64,000 nucleotides of DNA from Brachyhypopomus gauderio (Eukaryota > Chordata > Actinopteri > Gymnotiformes > Hypopomidae): assembly GCF_052324685.1 (NCBI RefSeq), contig NC_135222.1, positions 3,733,760 to 3,797,759 of the forward strand, read 5' to 3'. The translations under genes were made by a program, and so were the position numbers. Of this stretch, positions 21,495 through 31,476 are shown in pieces (within the stretch, counting starts at the first letter, position 1; every line of letters begins with the position of its first letter). Under the pieces are notes generated by a model. It ran no database searches and was not told where the DNA came from. It saw only the letters and a list, made by a program, of their open reading frames with translations.

Positions 21495-23639
21495 ACATTT
21501 GTGTTACATGCTGGATAGACGCGGTAGAACGTCACTGCCATGTGGAGTGGAGCAGGGTTGCCCTTTGACAAATCGTGAGCACCAAGCACTGCTGTGAGAT
21601 TCTCCCCCCTGATCACAAAAAACACGAGAGTAGCAGAAATCCTTCCCAGTGTATGACTTCTTCATATGTGAATGAAAGCTGTGTGATGTAGCATGAGCCA
21701 TGCTTTGTACTACGTTTGTGTAATCATAAGTAACATAAGTATTTATGATTAATTCAGAAACTGTCAGCTATAATCTGACATCAGCAATGTTGTCATTTTG
21801 ATAGTAGTCACACTAAACCGAAACTCCTTGCTCAGTACACGGTATTTTGACTGCAAAAGTGACACTGGTGTGTCAAACACAGACTGTCTTGGACAGAGAA
21901 GGGCTTACAGGTTCCAGCAGTGGGCAGCCGTCATGACGAAGCGTTCAGACAACAGGAAGCCACCACAGACATGTTTTCCGTTTTTCTGAACAGAAACCAT
22001 GTAGGGCCTAGAATGTGTTTTCACCTCTTTACCATTGATTATACCCACATCTACGTACGCTGTTTCAAAAGACGGGAGAGAGATGGAAAAAATACGTTAT
22101 ATATGTTCATTCTTTCTACTGTAGAAGCACTTTTCAGTGTTCAATAAAATAATATTGTTCACTAAACAATATTAAATAACATTGGGCACAGCCAGACGGT
22201 CAACACACATAGCAAGGCAGGCATAAAGTAAAATCTTTTTATTTTTATTTTTATTTTTATTGTTATTATTTTATTTGTTATGTTATTGCTATTGTTGTTT
22301 TAAAAATCAATAAGAATATTTTTAACCCCAATTTTTGCAAGTAAATAAGTGCATTTATTTATTAATCTTGCCCTTATCATTTATGTACCAGACGTTGCTT
22401 TTTCAGTATCATTACAGCTTTCATATATAAATATTTTTATATATATACTTACCTTTTCCCCACTTATCCTACTGGACTACTAATATTTCTATAACCCTAT
22501 TCTACAGCATGTGACAATTAGGCCCAGTGGTTTGCAGAGAGGCGAGTGTCACTGAGATCAGGTAAACCTTACCAGAGAGCAGGGGTGGAAAGTAACTAAT
22601 TACATTTACTCACATTACTGTAATTGAGTACTTTTTATGAGTAATTTGTAATTTTCTGAGTAGTTTTTGAAATATGTAATTTTTACTTTTACTCGAGTAA
22701 ATTTTGACCCAAGTAGTTTTACTTCACTACATTTGAACGCCCTCACATTACTGAGTAAAAAAATATTGATGGTGAAAAATTAAATGCGGGCAGAAATTTT
22801 AACTTCTGAGTCCCAGAACTGAAAGTCAATTGCGTGGCCTTGCCTTGCGCGCGCCCTTTCCATTGTCTCATTATCAGCTCGTAATCTAGTGCACTTTTTT
22901 CTAAAAGGATGAGATTGTTCCATCTTTAAATCTTCTATCTATCAGGTTCTGTGGCAACCTGTGGGCATTTTATTGTGAATAGTGGGATCCGGTGGGCACT
23001 GTATTTTGAATAGTTGGATCCTCTGAGCACTTACTTTTAAATTGTGGGATCCTATGAGCATTTTTTAATTTTTGATGTGGGATCCTGTGGGCATTTTATT
23101 GAGAGTAGTGGAATCCTGTTGTATTTTAGTTTGATTTGTGGCATCTTGTGGGTTGTGCGTTTTGTTTTTTGAATAATTTGTCATTTAAATTTCTTTATTC
23201 TTATCATAGTGTTGTCCGTTGGACAATAGGACTGAAAATTGTTTGCACTTTATGGTACAGGTTGTGATTGTCCTTGTGCTGTGAGGAAGTATGTTACTGA
23301 GCCCAACTGATCTTTTTGCAAGTGTGGATGTGCACTTAAATACACTTTGAAATCGATTAAAACAACTTGTGCTGAAATTGGTTCATGATTCATCCATGCA
23401 TCAAATACCTGAAAGTAACTAAGTAACTTTTACTCAAATTACATTTTAAATGAAGTAATTTTGTACTTTTACTCGAGTAAATTTTAAGATGGGTAATTTT
23501 ACTTTTACTCTGAGTAGATTTTAGGCAAAGTAAAGATACTTTTACTCAATTACAATTTTTCAGTACTCTTTCCACCTCTGCCAGAGAGTACCAGGTAGGG
23601 TAGCAGGGCGACCAACAGAATCTGCACAGCAACGTCCAT
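21495..23639 (-). pseudogene. Serine protease copy C, truncated
   Basis: Minus-strand copy of the protease at 46986-49611. Exon 1 (23639-23582) encodes the signal peptide [10 protein letters not shown]. Exon 2 (22059-21909) holds the IING mature start and the TAAHC active-site His and is identical to the intact copy. Exon 3 (from 21608) is cut at 21495 before the catalytic Asp, and exons 4 and 5, with the Ser, are absent. Missense changes have accumulated in exon 3 (for example Tyr to Cys). A hAT element sits on the exon-1 donor, so normal splicing is lost as well. It cannot make an active protease. Confidence 0.92.
22580..23580. mobile_element. hAT-type non-autonomous element (1001 bp)
   Basis: Termini CAGGGGTGGAAAGTA and TACTCTTTCCACCTCTG, with a perfect 8-bp target duplication CCAGAGAG (22572-22579 and 23581-23588). 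The other inverted-repeat arm has the uninterrupted site at about 47035-47050. Long subterminal repeats of the TTTTACTCGAGTAAATTTT type are present at both ends. There is no transposase. The interior (about 22960-23160) carries about four diverged GTGGGATCC(T)-containing units. Confidence 0.95.
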
Positions 23640-24190
23640 GGAGTAAGAATCATACGGGTTCTTCTAACTGGAGTGAAAGGGAAGCTTTATGTATTCAAGG
23701 GGGCAGGTTATGCCCACCGCAAACAAGGCTCGTTTTGCATAGGTGAGAATGTGTTTCTGACACAGCACTACTGAGGGCTTGGGGGTCTTTTGCACCAGGC
23801 GTCTCATTTCCTCCCATTGTGCTGCAGAAATGGAAATTATGATGAACTAAGTGTTTCGGTTTGGTAGTGGCCACTGAGAAAGATGGAGATCTAATGTGTA
23901 TATTAAATAGGTGTAGATGTCTGAAAGTTGTTCTTCTCTGTGCTTCAGCCTGAACAGCAATATTGTTCGTGCTTTGTCTTGTGCTTGTTTTGATCCTGTC
24001 AGATGTGCAACTGCTCTGCGTTTCATCCACATGCGACAGGTGCGACAGGTGCTGTGTCACTTTTGCTGCACTCAAAAGCAGCGGTGTCATTGGTAGCAGT
24101 TTATGGTGAACTAGCCTAGTGGCGCATGGCAACAAACCTCCATCCTCCTAGTGGCAGATGGAGACCCTGCAGGGCTTGTAGTTCAAAGAA

Positions 24191-24192
<2 letters not shown>

Positions 24193-24260
<68 letters not shown>
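24193..24260. repeat. (GA)n microsatellite
   Basis: A nearly pure GA run in the left arm. Its counterpart in the other arm is the (CT)n at 46388-46454, so it predates the duplication. Confidence 0.95.
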
Positions 24261-25532
24261 CAGTTTGGCTGTCATATTGAGAATGAACACTGAAACAGAG
24301 ACTAAAGACTGAAACTAAGACTTAACATTTATTTCTTTGTTTGTTTATGACAGACATTGCAGATTTATGAAGTAAATGTACCAGTGTTATCCCACTGACA
24401 AATATTTTGCTGCTGGCCCTGAATAAAAACAATAATACTTTTTCCCATCTGTGGGATCAATAAAGGTTATTCAATTCAAATGGAGTGGAGTGATTTTTGT
24501 TTCAAAAGTTCCACAGGAGCCAAAGTAAATCTGCAGGCAAAATTCTTAGCATCAAGAGCAGAAAGTATGTTATGAATGCAAAACAGAAAAAAATATATCA
24601 AAAGTATATTTTTTTAATATAATTGGTTATTTGAAACTTATTTTTGTTTGCATTTTGACAAGTTTTTGGTTCCATTGTTTTTGTTTTTTTTGGATTTTCC
24701 CAGTAAGGTCTTTTGCTTCTGGAATCTCTCTTTGCTTCTGCTTCGTTTTTTGCTTATAGCATAAAATCAAATCAGTATAAAATTGCAGTCTGTTTATTGA
24801 CATAAATCAATATAAATCAAGACTCAACAAGAGAATATAAGACACAGGAACAGAGCTGTTTTGTTTGTCTTAGCATAGAGGGCTGGTGTGTCAGGAGAAC
24901 TCAGGCTGAAGCACAGAGAAGAGAGACACGGTGTGGCAGCACGAGAGTTCACAGACAGAGAAGTTCACACAGCAAGGTTCTCTTCCTCGAACCCCGTGGA
25001 CTTCTTGCCTAGACTGACTTTACAAAATGGATTTGTGCTCCTCAGACAGGTGACATTAGGTGCCTATATTTTCCATTTTGCAGAGGAAAAAAGGGGCTTT
25101 GACTTCAAAGGGGGATTTTCACTCACTGACTGATCACCACTGACAAAGAAGGCACATGTACGAGGGATCTTAGATCTGTGTAGTGGCCAGTTAGCTCCAT
25201 ATCTAAGCTGTGGTTCAAATGTGCTGTAGTTAGCAGTGATGACAGCTATAATCATTTTGCTGCTTATGAAACCTATTTCTGCTATAAGCCACAAAGCCAC
25301 TTCCTGGAACATATCAAGTGAGAATCTTCAGAAATTCTCATGATTAAGGTGTCATGATTAAACTGATGGCTAACTTAGCCAATAATTGGATATTTAAAAA
25401 ACCATGTCTCCAGGTTTTGCTTACAGATGTTAAAAGCACGGTGACCATGACTCAAAACTTATGCACTCAATAAAGCCCACTGCAACACATCAGAAAATAT
25501 CACGAGTGCCCTGAGTCTCTACACTGCCTATT

Positions 25533-26640
25533 AAGTTGTATTAGCATAGACTCTTAAGTGGATACAATAACATGACTTGAAGTTGTGCTGAATGCGAGTA
25601 CAAAAATACAAGTGCATCTTTAAGTTTAGAAGTTCTCAAATTAAAAATACAAGCACAAATTTAGTTTTACAAGTTGTCAAATCATGTCCTTCACACTATC
25701 AAGTTTTGCAACATATTTACCTTCAAACTTCATTTTCACAATCAGAGATGTCCCACATACCATTTATATGTCTTTTAATGCATTTGGCATGCGCTCATAT
25801 CTAGAGAAACGTGCACATTGATCAGTATGATGCTGCTCCCTGAGAATCAAACCAAGGTCAATCGATGAGACTCAAGGTGCAGCAGGAAGGGCTCCCCCTG
25901 GTGGACAGTGTGCAGATGCTCCTCTATTCCTGATGGGTTTGTCATAGAAATATGAGCCAATCATGACCGCATCTCTGCACGAAACATAAGAGCCGTGATA
26001 ACCCGACTGATAAATGAACATCTTTTTGTCAATCACTTGGGACTAGTCTTAGCAGTCAGGGTCATCAGCAAGACCATGGTAATACCTCAAAAAAGAAATT
26101 AATAGTGAGAAATAAATTATAAGTAAAGAAAGCAGAAACAGTATGCTGGTGTAATTAAGTCATGCATGTTATGCTCATTACATCAGGGCAGATAAACTAT
26201 TTAAAAAGAAAATTAAGGTAGGCACAAATCTTGCATTTACCACTTTCCTTTGCATTACACACCACATCAAAATTACAATACCATTTCACAGATGGCACAA
26301 ATGCCCACTTAGATATACATTCAACAATCATTTTCTGAACTAGTGATTTGCTCTTCCCTGGGGGGTCTTTGGCATGTAATAAAACTGCAGTTGGCTTTGC
26401 ATATATTTATCAATAGAGCAAAGGTACAGGGCCCTGTTGGTGATATCCCTTCTTAATAAATTTAGGGAATGGCCTTGTGGAAATGAGGTCTGAATACATG
26501 TGAATGGAGTTATTAAGGTGTAGGAGTGCATGGGGTTAAAATCATGGAAGTAAGGCTGTAAGGCTGTAAGGCTGGCGTTTAGTCCTTAGAATCTCTGTCA
26601 ACTTACATTTGCATTAGGAGAAGGAGAAATTCTTTAGAGC
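25533..26640. other. No gene seen
   Basis: AT-rich intergenic sequence just outside the left arm. There are only short unsupported ORFs and a small GTAAGGCT triplication near 26553. Confidence 0.5.
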
Positions 26641-26648
26641 AGGGGTGG

Positions 26649-26747
26649 CCCTCTGGTCACAAGCAGTCACAGAGGTCTCTCTGCATGCATGTGTGTGTGT
26701 GTGTGCGTGCGTGTGTGTGTGTGTGTGTGTGCGTTTGTGTGTTTTGA

Positions 26748-26797
<50 letters not shown>

Positions 26798-27194
26798 GGA
26801 AGGGATGGGTGATGCTCAAGCGTGTCATGGCTTGGCGGTTAGGGAACTGGTCTTGTGACCGGAGGGTTGCAGGTTCGATTCCCAGACCTGAGGCCATGAC
26901 TGAGGTGCCCCTGGGCAAGGCGCTAACCCTCAATTGCTCACTGAGATAAAAATGTAAGTCGCTCAGGATAAGGGCGTCTGCCACATGCCATAAATGTAAA
27001 TGTAAATGTGTCCATGTGTATGATGTGGCTCTTTGCTGTAACACAGTGAAAGTGTGGCTCTTGGTCTTTGACGGGTTGTCACATGGCGAGATGGGTGATT
27101 CTCATGGACACACTTGAGAATCACCCCCCCACCCTCTCTCACGCACACACACACGCACGCAGAGAGACCTCTGTGACTGCTTGTGACCAGAGGG
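26649..27194. repeat. ~50-bp inverted repeat flanking a SINE
   Basis: CCCTCTGGTCACAAGCAGTC and the following ~30 bp (26649-26700) recur reverse-complemented at 27144-27194. Each side runs into a (TG)n or (CA)n tract on the inner side. The ~440 bp between them holds the SINE at 26822-27006. A (TG)n/(GA)n microsatellite covers 26688-26800. Confidence 0.85.
26822..27006 (+). mobile_element. tRNA-derived SINE
   Basis: The tRNA-like head (TGGCTTGGCGGTTAGGGAAC as A box, GGTTCGATTCC as B box) is followed by a body and a short-repeat tail (TAAATG)n at 26990-27006. Confidence 0.8.
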
Positions 27195-27300
27195 TCCTGG
27201 GTTCGATTCCCAGACCTGAGGCCATGACTGAGGTGCCCTTGAGTAATGCACCTAACCCAACTGCTCCCCGGGTGCCGGGCTAGGGCTGCCTACTCTGTAA
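27176..27300 (+). mobile_element. Partial SINE copy
   Basis: Shares with the SINE just upstream the segment CTTGTGACC(A/G)GAGGGT, the B box GGTTCGATTCC, and CAGACCTGAGGCCATGACTG. It lacks the A-box half and the tail. Confidence 0.75.
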
Positions 27301-28216
27301 AAAACGTACGCAACTGTTGTTTTCTAGTTGAAAAGTGGATAAACTCCATTATCAACACATTACAATGCCACTGACCTGCGCTCACCTTTAGGAAGAAGAG
27401 AACAGACAGCGGCAGTAGTTTTGAAGCCTCCCTCAGTCGTCTGCGGTGCCTTTGCTGCACCTCGTACGTGGTTTATTCCAAAACGTGTGACAGAAGACCG
27501 CATCTCACCAACGAGACTCACAATCACAAAAGCACAGATAGTTCATGCTCGCTAGTCTTGTAAACAAACCGCGCACCACGAAGTTGTAGCAGTCTGTCAC
27601 CCTCAGAGCTGATGAGGTAACCGGGCCACGACACAGACCGTTAGTGCAGGTGAGAGTGCTTTAGAGGTTTTAATGTTTTCATAACGTGATGTGTGTCAAC
27701 TACATCATTATCGATTGGCTTCCTGCTGCCAGTGATCCAAAACAAACAACAAAAACCGCTGAACGATGATAGTTATAGCTAGTTCGTTTTCTCGATGCTC
27801 GTTTGCATTTATTTTCGAGAACAGAGAAGACTTCTTGGAACGGCTGAAGATCGACGAGTCTTCGGGGAAAGTCCTTTCAGCCTCACCCAAGGTCCGTGTA
27901 AATGGCTGAGGAGGGGTTTATAGGGTAAATTCATCGGTATTTAAAAATATAAGGCAGCTTAAATATGGGCTCATCCTGGTTCACTGTAGCCCAATGTTTG
28001 CCCTATCCTTGGTTTGTTAAAGCAGCCCAACTCTGCTCAGTGTAATCTGTATTTAGATGTAAGAAATTAAGATAATTTAATGGATTACCTTCCATCTACA
28101 CGCCTTTTTGTCATACCGCAAGATTCTAGAGGTCTTGCTAGAGGTCTTCTAGAGGTCCTATTTTTCATTAAACTTCATTAAGGCTTAGTGTTAATGAAGG
28201 CCTGATATAAATGGTT
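27301..28216. other. CpG-richer stretch with an orphan short ORF
   Basis: About 27400-27900 is richer in CpG than its surroundings and could be a promoter. An ATG at 27766 opens about 46 codons ending FLERLKIDESSGKVLSASPK before a weak GT (GTCCGT). I do not recognise the peptide and cannot link it to downstream exons. The rest shows nothing. Confidence 0.3.
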
Positions 28217-28560
28217 TCAAGTGGTCTGACATGACACATGACCTCCCTTAAATGGTTGTGTGGCATTCATCACCTGGTTTCGCATGGCACTGTTCACAAT
28301 GAAGCGGTCGTCAGTGTGGGATGTGGTCAAAGGACGTCCACTTTTGTGCCTTTCTGTGACTCTTCCTTCTATATCTCTGTTGCAACCTGCTGATGACACT
28401 CTGTGACACTCTGTGAAGCTCCGTGCCATTTCTGTCTGAGAACATCCTGTGTGAGGCCTCACAATGGTGATGTTCTGTTGATAAATTGTTAGGTATTGTC
28501 TTGGTCTCATGATATCAATATGTGAACAGCATGATGAGGAGGACTGTTTAAATACCAATT
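28217..28560 (-). mobile_element. Tc1/mariner transposase fragment
   Basis: Minus-strand frame with the N-terminal DNA-binding region of a Tc1-type transposase: MRPRQYLTIYQQ-like start, TERHKSGRPLTT, then DDRFIVNSAMRN. It is truncated after this region, with no DDE domain. Confidence 0.75.
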
Positions 28561-28745
28561 CTAATTGAATCAGGAGTTTTGGTCAGTTCACAGGTCAAAC
28601 ACCTGTTCTGGATTTTGCCATTAAGCTCCTTGTTACAGACCAGCAATTTGTGCAAAAAGTACAGAAACATTGAGCAACTGGATATGTGCATTCAAACGTT
28701 TAGAGAAGGTCACATTAAGTTCACAGATAAAGATTAGAGTTCATT

Positions 28746-29045
28746 TTAGGTTAATACTGAAATTTCACCCGAAGTGCAATATATCCATAACTTTTTGTGA
28801 GTAGCGTATATATACTGTATATGTAAAAAAAATTTAAACCCTCTCTTGCCCTCTTGGTCTTTTTCCTTCAAGCTCGGGTCCTTTACCAGAGGCCTGTGAG
28901 CTTTAGGTCCCTGTGCAGTATCTTGGCTGTTCTCAGGACTCTTCTGGACCTCAGGTGTTGTTCCTGGGATCTGTTGGAACCTCTCCCTCAGTTTGAGGGT
29001 CACAGCCCCTAGTGCTCTTATTACCATGGGAACCACTATTGTGGA
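28746..29045 (-). mobile_element. LINE 3' coding fragment
   Basis: The minus-strand frame contains TIVVPMVIRALGAVT, followed by a Leu/Glu/Gln stretch, a C-terminal block common to fish non-LTR retrotransposon proteins. Only the end is present. Confidence 0.6.
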
Positions 29046-29109
29046 AACACTCAGTAGGCATTTGCTACAGTAATATTGAGCAAACACTACAATATTCAGA
29101 TTATCCAGT

Positions 29110-29750
29110 TTCATGTGTTTTATTGTTCTTATTAATGTGATGTTATAAGAAAATTGTTAATTTTTTTTCTAATTGTACTGGGAAAAGATTCAGAAGTTTG
29201 AGTCATTGAGAACTCAGAGCACAGTGACATCTAGTGGTGTTTAAAAACTGTAATAAATGATAATTTTAAAATGATTTAAACATGCAACTATTTTAAATGT
29301 GGCAGTACTGCACATACATAATGTGGGGATGTGCCTTGGGGTAGACATGACTCCACAACGGTATATACTCTGAGAGACCAGGGTTCTCCCCGAAAAGATC
29401 AGGCTTGACTCCGAAGCAGACTTCACCCAAGGTTTTTAATTAGTGCAACACACGTGTACATAACCCCATGGATCAGATAAAACATCAGTAAAATTCTGTG
29501 CAATAAAAGTTCTGGCAATATATCGGGGCACACTCGCTACCCCCACGGGAAGTCCTCGAAAGATCTCCTGTTCGGCTTTTAAACGAGTAGCCCCGCCCCC
29601 CAACCTTGTTAGCCTCTACCAACATCTTGGAGCGGGACCACATGCGTCGCCTGTTGGAACACCTATGATACTATGAACATGATAGTATGACATTATTTGT
29701 TAAACATCACATTCTGTTATGACCTCCTGTCTTTCCCTGTCCTCCTCCTA
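29110..29750. other. No gene; possible LTR-like block
   Basis: 29310-29650 has repeat-like composition (AATAAA near 29505, GC box near 29590), but I could not define termini or a target duplication. Confidence 0.35.
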
Positions 29751-30082
29751 CAGGGTCAGTAGGGCCCGTCTTCCCCCTTCTACTGCTGACCGTGGGCTCT
29801 ACCGGCCAACACCAGGGAAGCCCTGGAAGACGGCCCTCCCCCCCTGAGGACAGGACATCTGGTGAGTTACTCCATCTACATGCATGTGTACATACTCTAA
29901 AGTGCAGTCCAGGTGATGGGTCAAGTCTCTGACCCCATCACACATAATAAAGCTATACTGTACTAAACGTTTTGTTGGTTAACAATTTCCCCAGTGTTTG
30001 TAAAATTCCTCTCAGATGTCAGAGGTATTCAGGCACCTTCAGGATGACCTGAGTGACCTTTCCCCAACCAGCATGTCACCAG
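29751..30082 (+). other. Two exon-like segments, identity unknown
   Basis: Segment 1 (about 29752-29861) lies between a good acceptor (CTCCTCCTACAG) and donor GTGAGT, and is open in one frame. Segment 2 (about 30016-30081) lies between CCTCTCAG and GTAATT, and opens with MSEVFRHLQDDLSDLSP. The two are not joined in a common open phase, so the first could be non-coding. I recognise neither. They may be exons of an unknown gene or chance splice-like sequence. Confidence 0.25.
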
Positions 30083-30902
30083 GTAATTGTTTTGGTAAAT
30101 GGAATATATATGTTCTGAATTTCAAATTCAGTAGCATAGAATCAAGTGAAGAAAAAAAAATGAGAATCATACTAGCATAATGTTGAAAACTGTTAGAATG
30201 GCTAAAGTGGAAACAATCAAGCCTACAGAATGAACTGCTGAGAGCAGGAACATGGTGGAATTGTGAGGAACTGTGTGGAACTGTGTGGAAACGAGGACTA
30301 ACTTCTGTCAGACCGGTTTGGTCACATTATGTCCAGTTTGTTTAAATGTGATACATTAGACAGTAAATACTGAGACAGTAAAACATACACATACACATCA
30401 TTTACACTGGCAATGTGATTTACAGAAACAACTGTACACAGAAATTCAATGACTATTCAATGACCCCTAAACACCAATGACCCCAAAACACCGATGACCC
30501 ACTCTCTTCTCTGTATGTTCGGACTGTGGTGGATCTGCTGAGACCGGGTTGGGCTCTTTTTCTTGCTTCCCTCTTCATCATTCCATGAAGAAGAAGGTCT
30601 ATCATAATTGCTCAAATTTGATCTGAAATAGCAGTTCTTGGGTTTGGTCTTCCTCTTCCTCGTCTCCCTCATCTTCCACCTTATATTCCACATCTTCCAC
30701 GCATCCTTCTTCCTCTATCTCACAAAGCGTTTCCATCCATCCTTGGTATCAACCTACAACCAGTTCACTCTGACCTGATTTATATTGAGTTCATGGGCAG
30801 TTTTCACTCACTGTGTGTAACAAATGGCATCTGTGTTTCGTGTTCAGCTAATGACACTGGTGGCTACCTGTGCTACATGATGACCATGGCCAACGCCCGA
30901 TC

Positions 30903-31045
30903 TGTACCTTGAGCACTATTCTCTGTCCTGGCTCCGATATGAAGGAACGATCTTCCACTGGCTGTTTCTCTACAGAATCTTTTGCGGCCTTCAAACATAG
31001 ACTGAAGACTCGCCTGTTTGTTGAGTACTTAAATGATCGCTAACA
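30903..31045 (+). mobile_element. LINE C-terminal tail fragment
   Basis: Degenerate plus-strand coding for the common LINE ending of the type SVLAP-x-W-N-LP...FK..LKT.LF. A related fragment is at 39530-39640. Confidence 0.55.
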
Positions 31046-31183
31046 CTGCAGATAGATCTTGTATTCCTTGTACATCACATTGTATGATATAGTACCTATG
31101 TTTATTTGCACTTCTCATAGGCATTGGTTTTTTTTCTCCTGTAGTTCCTGCAGTTATTGTGCATAACTTTTGACAATTCTAGG

Positions 31184-31356
31184 CAGAGGTGTCAATTCCA
31201 GGTTCAGAAAGTAAAAGACCAGGATTTTAATCAGGCTTCCTGGATTGTGTTGATTCCACTAATTTTACCTGGATTGCACTAATTAGAAAATCTAGCAAGC
31301 TTGAGCAAAATCCTGGTGAGGACTTTTACTTTCTGAACCTGGAATTGACACCTATG
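31184..31356. mobile_element. Palindromic MITE (173 bp)
   Basis: About 35-bp terminal inverted repeats: CAGAGGTGTCAATTCCAGGT at the left, its complement ACCTGGAATTGACACCTATG at the right, continuing into CAGAAAGTAAAAG. The CAG/CTG-like ends suggest hAT. No clear 8-bp target duplication survives. Confidence 0.75.
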
Positions 31357-31476
31357 TCAATTGGCATAGGTATCGGCATTTATTCCTGTAGGTTAGTAGT
31401 ATCAAGGGTTCGAGGGGATCTTGAATTCTAACTTGTCTATCTAAGATGCATGCTTGAATGGATGGAAAAGCACTTT

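Larger units (their letters stand above)
21495..25532. repeat. Left arm of large inverted repeat
   Basis: This segment, reverse-complemented, matches 44899-48094 over its length. Exon 2 of the protease inside it is identical over 151 bp, and introns are estimated by eye at roughly 95-98%. Differences are the 1001-bp hAT element in this arm and a non-homologous stretch (about 24420-24780 here, about 45668-46215 in the other arm). The arm ends abruptly in protease exon 3, after ACACAAATGT read on the minus strand. Confidence 0.92.

Noticed and set aside
23695-24135. 146-codon minus-strand ORF also present in the right arm
   Set aside because: Conserved only because the arms are recent duplicates; it lies upstream of the protease start, has no recognised domain, and is interrupted in the other copy.
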